Assembly: GCF_020084865.1 (NCBI RefSeq)
Contig: NZ_CP071953.1
Location: forward strand, 1,736,001 to 1,800,000
DNA: 64,000 bases
Reading direction: 5' to 3'
Source of the DNA: Candidatus Kaistella beijingensis
GTDB taxonomy: Bacteria > Bacteroidota > Bacteroidia > Flavobacteriales > Weeksellaceae
The translations under genes were made by a program, and so were the position numbers. The number at the start of each line of letters is the position of its first letter. Within the stretch, counting starts at the first letter, position 1. The notes below the pieces were generated by a model. That model did no database searches. It worked only from the letters and a program-made list of their open reading frames with translations, and was not told where the DNA came from. Below, one piece after another: positions 54,445 to 63,834 of the stretch.

Positions 54445-55641
54445 TTACTCCTCTTCCTCCATATTATTCATTTTAGAAAGCAGGTCATATGCCCCTTTTA
54501 AAACTACTTTATCGGATTCATTAAATTTTGCAGGCAAAGTAACCGCAGTAAAACCATTTTCGCTTACACCGGTTTGCACTTCTACCTTCCTAAAGATATA
54601 TTGTTTTTCTTTTTCCTTCCCATCTTTATCTTTGGTTTTTTCTAAAGTTTTTTCTAAAATAAAAATAAAATTCTTACCTCCGGAACCTACAATTGCCGCA
54701 TCTGGTAATGCCGGCGTTTCCATAGATCCAAGTTCTATGATAGCATTGACAAACATTCCCGGCAACAGATTTTGAGATACATTCTGAATTCTTGCCAAAA
54801 CATCTACAGTTCTGTCTCCGTGTATATCTTTCCCTATCAGATAAACTTTAGCAGTTTTTTCCTCGGCGTCACCAGTAGCCTGAAATCGAATAATTTGACC
54901 AATTTTTATTTTTGCAACATCTTTTTCAAAAACCTGCACTTTTACCATCATATTACCTGTATTTGCAATATCTGCGACAACCTCATTAGTTCCAACATAT
55001 TTTCCAATATTGGTATATACTTTTGTTACGTATCCGCTTTGCGGTGCATAAATGTTGGCGCGCGAAGATATGTTACCTCTTGCAACAGAAGCAGGATTGA
55101 TGTTCGCAACCTGAAGTCTTGCCCGTAATCCGGCAACCCGTGCAGACATACTGTTATACTCACTTTGCGCCCGCTGTAAAGATTTTCTGGCTGCAATATT
55201 TTCTTTTACCAGTTCTTTTTGGCGTGCAAGATCCTGTCTTAAATAAGACATCTGACTATTGCTTTCCATGTAATCCTGCTGTATCTGTAGAAATTCAGGA
55301 TTTTCTATCGTTGCCACCACGGTTCCTTTTCCAATATATTTTCCTTCGATTACGTTCATGGATTTTACATGACCTCCAAAAGAAGAGGTGATACTGGTCA
55401 GATTTTGCGGTGGAACTTCAATAGCTCCGGAGGCTTTTATATAATTGGAAAGATTAGTATTGGTTATATTTCCCAGTTCCATTCCCACACTTTTGTACTG
55501 CTCTTCACTAAATTCTACGCTATTTGCATCGTGCGGAACTTCTACATTTGCCGTGACTGCTGTTTCTTCCTTTTTATCAGAGTTACAGGCTGACAATAAA
55601 AAACCTAAAATGAGGATATATAAATATTTTGATTTGTTCAT
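54445..55641 (-). CDS. RND periplasmic adaptor (CzcB-like)
   Basis: A 398-residue lipoprotein (signal LGFLLSACNSD) with the membrane-fusion layout: barrel-sandwich hybrid (GGHVKSMNVIEGKYIGKGTVVATI), alpha-hairpin coiled coil (about 120-180), and a second barrel half (SRANIYAPQSGYVTKV). It couples the inner-membrane pump to the outer-membrane channel. It follows the CzcA-TolC fusion gene by 23 nt, in the same operon. Confidence 0.92.
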   Translation of the reverse strand: MNKSKYLYILILGFLLSACNSDKKEETAVTANVEVPHDANSVEFSEEQYKSVGMELGNITNTNLSNYIKASGAIEVPPQNLTSITSSFGGHVKSMNVIEGKYIGKGTVVATIENPEFLQIQQDYMESNSQMSYLRQDLARQKELVKENIAARKSLQRAQSEYNSMSARVAGLRARLQVANINPASVARGNISSRANIYAPQSGYVTKVYTNIGKYVGTNEVVADIANTGNMMVKVQVFEKDVAKIKIGQIIRFQATGDAEEKTAKVYLIGKDIHGDRTVDVLARIQNVSQNLLPGMFVNAIIELGSMETPALPDAAIVGSGGKNFIFILEKTLEKTKDKDGKEKEKQYIFRKVEVQTGVSENGFTAVTLPAKFNESDKVVLKGAYDLLSKMNNMEEEE

Positions 55642-55664
55642 GATTTTGGACCTTTAATTATTTA

Positions 55665-58600
55665 TTATAAACCAGAAATTAATTCCAGTTCGATGGCTGT
55701 TTGATTATATTGATTTAAACTTTCGATGTATTGCTTTTGGACTTCCACGGCATTATTTATAGATTGACTAACCTGGTAATAATCCATTTCTCCGACCTCA
55801 AAGGCACGCTGTGATTTTGCAATAAGCAATTTTGCCTGTGGCAATGCTGTTTCCCTATAAAAATTGATCTGTATTTGCAATCGTTTTAGGTCCGAAAGCA
55901 GTGTCGAACCCCGTTGAGAAAGACTGAAAGAAAATGCATCTACTTTTGCTTCCTGCATTTGCTGGTTAATTTCTGCGGCTTTGATTTTTGCTTTTTGCGC
56001 TTTTGCAAAAATGGGTATGCTAATTCCCAATTCTACACCCTGAAATCTTTTTCCTACTCCGTAAAACTTCGAAACTCCATTTTTCTCGAAATTACCTACC
56101 AACGATTGGTTAAAATAACCGACGCTAAAATCGGGAAGTAACCTGCTTTTTTCAACTCTGATTTCTTCTTTAGCGACTTCTATCTGGCTTTTCAAAGCAA
56201 GCAAGTCTGGATTATTATTAAACATGCTACTCTCTGGTGATAAATCTAAAAATTTTTCAGTAAGCGTTTTGTCTGTGATATCTTCGATCGTTTGATTTCC
56301 AGTATATCTTTTCAGTTGCTCCAGATGAATTTTTATATATTCATCAGTCTGCAATTTTTGAGAAATTGCTTCCTGCAATCTGGTATTGGCATTGTATTTT
56401 TCTAAAATATTTGTTTCACCTGTCTGAAATCTTATATCCGCGGCACGAAGTATTTTTTCATAAAGGGCGATTAATTCCTCATTTAACGTTCTTTGTTCTT
56501 TTCTGTAGAGTAAACTATAATAAATACTTTTTACCTGATAGGTTATCTGATTTTTATAAATTCCTGCCTGCATTTTGGATGCGTTTATATTGGCATCTGC
56601 AAGTTCTGTCAGTCTTTTCAAATAAACCGGATTCGGAATATTTTGGCTTATGGTAATATTGTTATCATAAGCAATAAGACTATTATATTGTCCAAAAGTG
56701 AGATTGATATTTGTTTTTCCGTAATCTCTCACAGAACCTTTTAATGCAGACTGGTATTCCTCTCCTAATTTTGCAACCCTTGTGTTTGGATTGGAATTCA
56801 GGGAAGCAGAAATTGCCGAATTCAAATCTATGGTCCCTACAGATGAAGATGGATTTGTCGTAATCTGACCTTTAACTCCATTATTAAAACCTGAAAGTAA
56901 AAACAAAATAATAATCGTTGCTGATCCTGCAATTTTTGTCTTATTCAACTTACGTCGGGAAGGTTTTATATTCTCCACATAAGAGTAAAGTACCGGCAAC
57001 AATACCAGTGTAAGAAATGTTGCGGTGAACAATCCACCTATAACAACTGTTGCTAATGGTTTTTGTACTTCGCCTCCTGCTCCGGTTGCTAATGCCATCG
57101 GTAAAAACCCTAAAGAGGCAACAGTAGCCGTCATTAAAACCGGTCTTAATCTTATAGCAGTACCTGCGAGAATTATTTGTTTTACATCTTTCATACCTTG
57201 TTTTTTAAGTTGATTGAATTCAGTTATTAATACAATTCCATTTAAAACCGCCACACCAAACAAAGCAATAAAGCCTACACCAGCGGAAATACTAAAAGGT
57301 AAACCTCTTAACCAAAGTGCAAATATGCCACCTATGGCAGACATTGGGATTGCTGTGAAAATTAGCAGTGAATATTTTAAGGAACCAAACGCAAAATAGA
57401 GCAGCAAAAGAATTAATCCCAATGCAACCGGTACGGCTATAGAAAGTCTTTTGTTGGCTTCTTCCAAATTTTTAAATTGGCCACCATAAGTTATAAAATA
57501 GCCGGTCGGCATTTTTACTTTTTCGTCAATTTTTGCCTGAACGTCTTTTACTACAGAGGCAATATCTCTACCCCGAACATTAAAGCCAACAATAATTCTT
57601 CTTTTGGCATCTTCACGCTGTATTTGGTTAGGTGCCAATTGATAACTTACTTCTGCAACCTGCTCCAACGGAACCTGGTTTCCATTACTGGCAGTAACAA
57701 AGAGTCTTTTTACATCTTCAATACTTTGGCGTTCTCCTTGTTCTAACCGAACTACCAGATCAAAACGTTTTTCTCCTTCGAATACCGTTCCGGCAACACC
57801 ACCAGCAAATGCAGTGTTAATAGCGTTATTTATTTCTTCAACATTTAACCCATATCGGGCTATATTATCCCGGTTCAATTTGATTGAAATTTGCGGTAAA
57901 CCACTTACTTGTTCTACATACAGATCTTCCGCACCATCAACTGAGGGAATTAACGCCCCTATTTTTTTTGCTAAATCTGAAAGCGTTTCTAAATCATCGC
58001 CAAAAATTTTGATACCTACATCCTGTCGTACACCAGAAATTAATTCGTTGGTCCGTAATTGTATAGGTTGCGAAAAACCGAACGTAACTCCCGGAACCTG
58101 TTCTAAAGTTTTCTGCATTTTCTCCGCTAATTCTTCCCGGGTATCTGCACTTGTCCAGTCTTTTTTAGGTTTTAATAAAATGGTAATATCCGCAGCCTCA
58201 ATGGGCATTGGGTCCGTAGGTATTTCTGATGCACCGATTTTACCAATCACCTCTTTTACTTCGGGATACGTCTTCATTAATAGGCTGGATGCCTGCTCTA
58301 TTTTATCTATAGTCTGGTCCAACGAACTTCCTACTAATAATCTTGTTTCTACTGCGAAATCTCCTTCCTCCAGCGTTGGTAGAAACTCACCACCAAGAGA
58401 ATTGAAAATAACTGCTGACAATCCGAGAAGCGTAATTGCAACAATCAAAACAGTTTTTTTAAATCGCAGTGCACCATTAATCAACGGATCATAAATACGC
58501 TGAAATTTTTCCATCATTTTATCAGAAAAGTTCTTTTTATGGGTAATATTTTTACTCAATAGAAGTGAACTGATCATCGGCACATAAGTAAGCGAAAGAA

Positions 58601-60062
58601 TTAATGCCCCAAATATTGCAAAGGAAACCGTTTGTGCCATCGGGCGAAACATTTTACCTTCAATTCCTACCAAAGCCAATATTGGTAAATAGACAATTAA
58701 AATAATTAGTTGCCCAAACGCAGCGGAGTTCATCATTTTTTTTGCAGAACCGGAAACCTGCATATCCATTTCTGCCTGCGAAATTTTTCCTGCTTTTTGC
58801 CGGGCTAAACGGTGCATGGTTGCTTCCACGATAATTACAGCACCGTCTACGATTAGTCCAAAATCAATCGCCCCAAGACTCATTAAGTTTCCAGATACGC
58901 CAAAAACTTTCATTAATGCTACAGCAAATAGCATTGCTAAAGGTATTACAGAAGCCACAATTAAGCCTGAACGAATATTCCCCAGAAAAAGAACTAAAAC
59001 TAATACTACTATTAGCGCCCCTTCTATTAAGTTTTTTTGCACCGTACTCATGGCTCTGTCTACAAATTCACTTCTGTCCAGAAAAGGTTCTATCTCTACA
59101 CCGTCAGGTAAAGTTTTCCGTATTTGGTCTATTTTATCTTTTACTCGTCCAACTACTTCAGAAGCATTATTATCTTTCAATAGCAATACAATTCCACCAA
59201 CTGCTTCTTTATCATTTCTGGTAAGTGCACCGTAGCGTGTAGCGGTGCCAAACTGAACTTTTGCAACATCCCTAATTGTAATAGGCAGACCACTCTCCGA
59301 ATTTTTAACTACAATCCTTTCAATATCTCCAAGACTTGTGATCAAGCCCTGGCTTCTGATAAAATAGGCATTGGGTTTTTTATCAATATAGGAACCACCG
59401 GTATTCTGATTGTTTTTTTCCAGTGCTGTGAAAATATCAGAAATAGATAAATTGTAACTTCTTAGTTGATTAATGTTTAAAGCAATTTCATATTGTTTCA
59501 AAAGACCTCCAAAACTATTTACTTCTGCAATTCCCGGCGTACCTAATAATTGTTTTCTAATGATCCAATCCTGAATTGTTCGCAGTTTGACAGCATCGTA
59601 TTTATCTTCAAAGCCGGGTTTAGCGTGTACCGTATATTGGTAAATTTCACCTAACCCAGTTGAAACTGGCGCCATTTCCGGATTTCCAAGACCGGCTGGA
59701 ATGGAACTTTTGGCTTCAGGAAGCCGTTCAGAGACTTGCTGGCGTGCCCAGTAAATATCTATGTCGTCATGAAAAATAATAGTAACTACAGATAAACCAA
59801 AGCGAGAAATAGACCGCACTTCCTGAATTTCAGGAATAGTAGACATTGTCTGTTCTATAGGATAAGAAATAAACTGTTCTATTTCCTGGGTTGCCAGTGA
59901 TGGACTTAATGTTATTACCTGCACCTGATTATTTGTAATATCTGGTACGGCATCTATAGGAAGGGTTCGAAGGGACATGACGCCCCAAATAATGAGCGCA
60001 ATAGTGAAAATTCCGATCACCAATTTATTATTGATGGAGAATTCAATGATTTTATTTAGCAT
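55665..60062 (-). CDS. CzcA/CusA-family pump fused to TolC-type channel
   Basis: A 1465-residue protein. Residues 1-1035 are an HME-RND proton/metal antiporter with 12 helices and the motif DFGLIVDGAVIIVEA (about 405-419), which fits the Zn/Co/Cd class rather than the Cu/Ag class. Then an internal signal-like helix (about 1037-1062, AGSATIIILFLLSGFNNGVKG) leads to a TolC-like outer-membrane factor (1065-1465) with the usual repeated coiled-coil hairpins. RND and channel must end on opposite sides of the inner membrane, so the internal helix probably exports the channel and may be cut. Such fusions are known in Bacteroidota. Confidence 0.93.
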   Translation of the reverse strand: MLNKIIEFSINNKLVIGIFTIALIIWGVMSLRTLPIDAVPDITNNQVQVITLSPSLATQEIEQFISYPIEQTMSTIPEIQEVRSISRFGLSVVTIIFHDDIDIYWARQQVSERLPEAKSSIPAGLGNPEMAPVSTGLGEIYQYTVHAKPGFEDKYDAVKLRTIQDWIIRKQLLGTPGIAEVNSFGGLLKQYEIALNINQLRSYNLSISDIFTALEKNNQNTGGSYIDKKPNAYFIRSQGLITSLGDIERIVVKNSESGLPITIRDVAKVQFGTATRYGALTRNDKEAVGGIVLLLKDNNASEVVGRVKDKIDQIRKTLPDGVEIEPFLDRSEFVDRAMSTVQKNLIEGALIVVLVLVLFLGNIRSGLIVASVIPLAMLFAVALMKVFGVSGNLMSLGAIDFGLIVDGAVIIVEATMHRLARQKAGKISQAEMDMQVSGSAKKMMNSAAFGQLIILIVYLPILALVGIEGKMFRPMAQTVSFAIFGALILSLTYVPMISSLLLSKNITHKKNFSDKMMEKFQRIYDPLINGALRFKKTVLIVAITLLGLSAVIFNSLGGEFLPTLEEGDFAVETRLLVGSSLDQTIDKIEQASSLLMKTYPEVKEVIGKIGASEIPTDPMPIEAADITILLKPKKDWTSADTREELAEKMQKTLEQVPGVTFGFSQPIQLRTNELISGVRQDVGIKIFGDDLETLSDLAKKIGALIPSVDGAEDLYVEQVSGLPQISIKLNRDNIARYGLNVEEINNAINTAFAGGVAGTVFEGEKRFDLVVRLEQGERQSIEDVKRLFVTASNGNQVPLEQVAEVSYQLAPNQIQREDAKRRIIVGFNVRGRDIASVVKDVQAKIDEKVKMPTGYFITYGGQFKNLEEANKRLSIAVPVALGLILLLLYFAFGSLKYSLLIFTAIPMSAIGGIFALWLRGLPFSISAGVGFIALFGVAVLNGIVLITEFNQLKKQGMKDVKQIILAGTAIRLRPVLMTATVASLGFLPMALATGAGGEVQKPLATVVIGGLFTATFLTLVLLPVLYSYVENIKPSRRKLNKTKIAGSATIIILFLLSGFNNGVKGQITTNPSSSVGTIDLNSAISASLNSNPNTRVAKLGEEYQSALKGSVRDYGKTNINLTFGQYNSLIAYDNNITISQNIPNPVYLKRLTELADANINASKMQAGIYKNQITYQVKSIYYSLLYRKEQRTLNEELIALYEKILRAADIRFQTGETNILEKYNANTRLQEAISQKLQTDEYIKIHLEQLKRYTGNQTIEDITDKTLTEKFLDLSPESSMFNNNPDLLALKSQIEVAKEEIRVEKSRLLPDFSVGYFNQSLVGNFEKNGVSKFYGVGKRFQGVELGISIPIFAKAQKAKIKAAEINQQMQEAKVDAFSFSLSQRGSTLLSDLKRLQIQINFYRETALPQAKLLIAKSQRAFEVGEMDYYQVSQSINNAVEVQKQYIESLNQYNQTAIELELISGL

Positions 60063-60151
60063 TGATAAAGAAAATTAGATTAAAGTAAAATTTAGATAAT
60101 AAAAAGTACGCGTTCGCAGAAAAGCAAAACCGTAAATTTTATTTAATAATA

Positions 60152-60472
60152 CTAACCTAATTGAGGCGGTTGCCAGATATTGACAACATGTAGAATCGCG
60201 TAACTGTAATTCTTTTCAGGAAGGGTGGCTTTAATGACAAGTGCAATTTTCTCAGGAAGTAATTGTCTGATCTGTGCAACTGTCATTGACATTCCCGCAC
60301 AGTGGCACACACAGAAGGGAGAACACAAATCAGAGCTTTGACCGTGGCTCCTTTCTACATGAACGGTAGTGGTGAAACATGCTTTTTCGCCTAACCTTTT
60401 GGCACCATCAGTGCATGGCACCATGGTGAGTACCATAAAGAAACATGAAAGGATAAAGCTGAAAAATTTCAC
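60152..60472 (-). CDS. DUF6660-like secreted Cys-rich protein
   Basis: A 106-residue protein with a signal peptide (ILSCFFMVLTMVPC) and a Cys/His cluster SPFCVCHCAGM (about 51-61) that could bind a metal ion. It starts with GTG at 60470-60472. It is the first gene of the efflux operon, 90 nt before the RND fusion. Small Cys-rich proteins of this type commonly lie before czc genes in Bacteroidota; a metal-sensing or binding role is inference. Candidate promoter TTG (60542-60540) - 19 nt - AATCTTTG (60520-60513). Confidence 0.75.
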   Translation of the reverse strand: MKFFSFILSCFFMVLTMVPCTDGAKRLGEKACFTTTVHVERSHGQSSDLCSPFCVCHCAGMSMTVAQIRQLLPEKIALVIKATLPEKNYSYAILHVVNIWQPPQLG

Positions 60473-60512
60473 GGCGCTAATATAGGAAAAAAAAATTTAT
60501 GAATGATTATAG

Positions 60513-60542
60513 CAAAGATTCTTAAACCCATTAAAACCTCAA
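60513..60542 (-). promoter_or_regulatory. Promoter of the metal-efflux operon
   Basis: Minus-strand TTG, 19 nt, AATCTTTG (one mismatch to TAnnTTTG), 40 nt before the DUF6660-like gene. Confidence 0.45.
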
Positions 60543-60551
60543 TATCTTAAG

Positions 60552-60604
60552 ATTGTTACAATTTATCACAATAATTATTTTTATTTTGTCATTATTTGTA
60601 ACAA
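60552..60604. promoter_or_regulatory. Paired TTGTTACAA-type boxes
   Basis: ATTGTTACAAT (60552-60562) and the inverted word TTGTAACAA (60596-60604) lie 33 nt apart in the divergent region, one just before each gene's promoter zone. They look like binding sites of one dimeric regulator. Confidence 0.4.
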
Positions 60605-60613
60605 TTTTGCTTC

Positions 60614-60925
60614 ATGGAAATCCGGGGCTTTATAAAATCAAAACATTTGGACCACATTAGGATAGTGACCTCTGAGAAGGAGCAGGAAATCGATGTTTTC
60701 TACACAGAAATGAGGAATTATGATGTGGAAGAACTTCTCGAAAGTGAGCAGATAATTTTGGATGTTAAAATACAGTCCACCGATTATTACGGACTGAAGC
60801 TGGGGAAATTCTGGCTGTCTGATATTGTGTTTCCGAAGAAGAATTACGAATACCGAAAAAAGCCTAAAAAACGTGAACGGGACCAAGTTATAGCACAACA
60901 ACAGTTTATTGACAGGACCAAATAA
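60614..60925 (+). CDS. Small unrecognised protein of the metal island
   Basis: A 103-residue cytoplasmic protein with no signal peptide or helix. The middle is strand/helix alternating with LLESEQIILDVKIQ; the C-terminus is basic (KKNYEYRKKPKKRERD). I do not recognise the family. It is divergent from the metal-efflux operon and shares its inverted-repeat boxes, so co-regulation is possible. A terminator follows. Confidence 0.65.
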   Translation: MEIRGFIKSKHLDHIRIVTSEKEQEIDVFYTEMRNYDVEELLESEQIILDVKIQSTDYYGLKLGKFWLSDIVFPKKNYEYRKKPKKRERDQVIAQQQFIDRTK

Positions 60926-60984
60926 AAACCGTTATCTGCCGCTTTTTTAGTTCTTTTATGAGGCGTATGAACGAACAATAAAAA

Positions 60985-61020
60985 AAAGTCTATCCCATTG
61001 TGATAGACTTTCTTTTTTTT
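60985..61020. terminator. Terminator between small ORF and copper oxidase gene
   Basis: Arms AAAGTCTATC (60985-60994) and GATAGACTTT (61002-61011) with T-run on the plus strand and A-run on the other side; it can act in both directions. Confidence 0.88.
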
Positions 61021-61082
61021 AAGAGCATTACCGCTCATCAGGTGACCGGAAGCACTTTTTTATAATTTGCAAACATCATCCT

Positions 61083-63827
61083 TTAATAGGTCAGTATAAT
61101 CCCTGCACCCCAGCTCATATCGCTGTCGTAGTGGGTTGAGATTCCGATATTTTTTGTGACGATATATTTAAGACCTGCCATATATTCTTTGTCGGTATTG
61201 ACCATGAATGCCCCGCGCAAACGCGCAGTCAACGGAATGTCTTCACGTTTCAGCTGGAACCTTACAATTCCGTCTGTAAATATTTCTGCCTGCAGGTCCA
61301 CCAACATCGGGAGTTTATACATGATACCAGCGCTGAAAGTTTTTCTTTCATCTTTAGTAGATGCCTGTCCAAAAAGGTTTTTTTCAATATTATTCCTGTC
61401 AATCTTTCTATAATGGTAGTTAAATCCGATAAATGGTTTCAGCCACTGCATACGGTCCACATACCTGCCGAGTTGGGTTTCCACCTCGTAGCCGTGATGG
61501 GGATTGTAACCTAAACGCCATTCTGTTCCCAATACCCAGCGGGCATTTGAGATCCTCGCCATCCCGTCGTTACCATTAGTAGCAAAATCGTTTTCGGCCA
61601 TAAGGTGCCACATGTTACTTTCGCGCTGGAGCTTTTTGTAAGCTGAAGCTTTATCGGGCAGCAAAGGATTCTGATAATCACCAACAGCAAAAACACGGTT
61701 CATCCCCGCCATCATGTGATAGAGGATGTGACAGTGGAAAAACCAGTCCCCATCCGTTTTAGCTTCAAATTCGATGACATTAGTTTCCATCGGCATAATA
61801 TCCAACACATTTTTGAGGGGTGCCTGAAGGCCATTTTTGTTGAGTACCCGAAAATCAAAACCGTGCAGGTGCATCGGGTGACGCATCATTGAGTTATTGA
61901 ATAGGGTAATGCGGAGAATTTCGCCTTTTTTTACCAATATTTTGTCAGATTCTGCCAGAACTTTATCGTCCATACTCCACACGTAGCGGTTCATGTTTCC
62001 CGTAAGGGTAAACTTCAGATCGCGCACGGGACTGTCTTTCGGAAGCGAAGTGTCATAAGGCGATTTCATCATCCCATAATTCAATGTGGTAATCCCGGAA
62101 GCAGGCATCTGGTGTTTTGAGTGATCCATTTCTGCATCACTACTTTCCATCTTATTCATGGTCATTTCTGCATGATTTTCAGCAATAATTTCGGGGTACA
62201 TCACCTGATTCATATCCATCGTCTGATAACTCATCTTCATGCCCATATCTTTCATGTCACCGTTCATCTTCATCATGTCGTTCATCATCTTCATCCCTTC
62301 AAAGTATTTGAGTTTGGGTAATGGATCATGGGATTTCGTAGCTCCTTCTCCAATAAACACTGACGCAGATTTTGTGCGGTCTTCGGGTGTAACAAGGAGT
62401 TCGTATGAAGTGTTTTTTTCAGGAATTTCCACTACGATATCCACTGTTTCGGAAACCGCCAGGATCAGGCGATCCACTTCGACCGGTTCAATATCCAATC
62501 CATCACTGGCCACTACTTTTATTTTTCCTCCGGCATAATTGAGCCAGAAATAGGAGGAAGCACCGCCGTTGGCGATTTGAAGCCGAACTTTGTCACCGGC
62601 TTTGTATCCTGCCAGCTGGCTTTCGGTTTTCCCGTTAACCAGAAATGCGTCATAGTAAACGTCGCTCACATCCATGGCCAGCATGCGCTTCCACTCATTG
62701 GTAAGCTTGGTTTTGAAATGTCCCTGTTTTATGGCTTCAGAATAGCTCTGCGTAGCGCCCTTCTTGATTGCGAACCAGTCGTTCGCATTGCGGAGCATCC
62801 GCTGAACATTATTGGGGTTCAGGTTTGTCCACTCGCTCAGGATAAGCTGCTCCGTGGGCAAATCATCAATCCCCGGCCGGAAAGTAGGATCTTCGGGACG
62901 TTTTTTCAGAATCATCATCCCATACATTCCAATCTGCTCCTGCAGGCCAGTATGTGAGTGATACCAGTGGGTTCCGTTTTGGATGATGGGAAAGGAATAT
63001 GTATAAGTGGATTTGGGTGGAATGGGTTTTTGGGTAAGCCAGGGAACCCCATCTTCTTTATTTGGAAGATGAAGACCGTGCCAATGCAGAGAAGTTTCTT
63101 CATCCATCAAATTGTGGACAATAACTTCTGCCGTATCTCCTTCGTAAAACACGAGTTTTGGCATCGGAATCTGTCCGTTCACAGCAATGGCGCGTTTCTG
63201 TTTGCCCGCAAAATTTACCAGGGTATCTTTCACATAAAGATGGTAGGTCACTTTGCGCCCAGCTTTCAGGTTTTTTTCAGGCATCGGCATGACCATTTTA
63301 TGAGTACCGTCCTTCATTGTATTCCCGTGTTCAGAATGATCTTCTTTTTTTTCTTGAAGGACCAGATTCATTCCGCATTTGGGACACTTTCCGGGTTTGT
63401 CTGAAACCACTTCCGGGTGCATCGGACAGGTGTACATTTTTTGCGGAGCTTCATGCTGATGGGGAGCAGTTGTTGAATGTTCCGGCGTTTTGACGCTTGT
63501 TGGATCTTTCGGTACTGCTTTAGTCTTTGGCATCACCGGTTTTTTAACTTCCGCTTTTGACTTTGTTTTTGCAGGGGTCACTTCAGGTTTCTGAATCGTA
63601 GTTTTTTTAACTGCGGTGGCCTTTTTAGGAGCGGGCGCGGATTTGGCCGCCGTTTTTTTCTCAGTAACGGATTTTTTCACCAGGGTCATACCGCAAATGG
63701 GGCAGTTACCGGGTGCTGATTTCACCACCTGCGGATGCATCGGGCAGGTGTACACGGTTTTGGTGCTCTGTGAATAACTGTTTATGGACATTGCCATAAA
63801 TAGAAAGAGCGAAAATATATATTTCAT
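61083..63827 (-). CDS. Multicopper oxidase fused to an outer-membrane barrel
   Basis: A 914-residue exported protein. Signal peptide to about 20. Two heavy-metal-binding CPMHP...CPxCGM domains (C28-C45 and about 131-156) joined by a Lys/Ala/Pro-rich linker. The multicopper oxidase core has copper-binding motifs SLHWHGLHLP, GTHWYHSHTGL, HPMHLHGFDF and FFHCHILYHMMAGM. A Met/His-rich region (about 500-575) resembles copper-binding CopA tails. The last 190 residues (about 722-914) form a beta-barrel like CopB. This joins CopA and CopB functions in one chain, for copper oxidation and export resistance. Confidence 0.9.
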   Translation of the reverse strand: MKYIFSLFLFMAMSINSYSQSTKTVYTCPMHPQVVKSAPGNCPICGMTLVKKSVTEKKTAAKSAPAPKKATAVKKTTIQKPEVTPAKTKSKAEVKKPVMPKTKAVPKDPTSVKTPEHSTTAPHQHEAPQKMYTCPMHPEVVSDKPGKCPKCGMNLVLQEKKEDHSEHGNTMKDGTHKMVMPMPEKNLKAGRKVTYHLYVKDTLVNFAGKQKRAIAVNGQIPMPKLVFYEGDTAEVIVHNLMDEETSLHWHGLHLPNKEDGVPWLTQKPIPPKSTYTYSFPIIQNGTHWYHSHTGLQEQIGMYGMMILKKRPEDPTFRPGIDDLPTEQLILSEWTNLNPNNVQRMLRNANDWFAIKKGATQSYSEAIKQGHFKTKLTNEWKRMLAMDVSDVYYDAFLVNGKTESQLAGYKAGDKVRLQIANGGASSYFWLNYAGGKIKVVASDGLDIEPVEVDRLILAVSETVDIVVEIPEKNTSYELLVTPEDRTKSASVFIGEGATKSHDPLPKLKYFEGMKMMNDMMKMNGDMKDMGMKMSYQTMDMNQVMYPEIIAENHAEMTMNKMESSDAEMDHSKHQMPASGITTLNYGMMKSPYDTSLPKDSPVRDLKFTLTGNMNRYVWSMDDKVLAESDKILVKKGEILRITLFNNSMMRHPMHLHGFDFRVLNKNGLQAPLKNVLDIMPMETNVIEFEAKTDGDWFFHCHILYHMMAGMNRVFAVGDYQNPLLPDKASAYKKLQRESNMWHLMAENDFATNGNDGMARISNARWVLGTEWRLGYNPHHGYEVETQLGRYVDRMQWLKPFIGFNYHYRKIDRNNIEKNLFGQASTKDERKTFSAGIMYKLPMLVDLQAEIFTDGIVRFQLKREDIPLTARLRGAFMVNTDKEYMAGLKYIVTKNIGISTHYDSDMSWGAGIILTY

Positions 63828-63834
63828 CTTGTAA

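Noticed and set aside
57814..58494. Long plus-strand ORF opposite the RND pump gene
   Set aside because: It is antisense to a clearly functional gene, low in hydrophobic or domain structure, and has no promoter or homologous motif.
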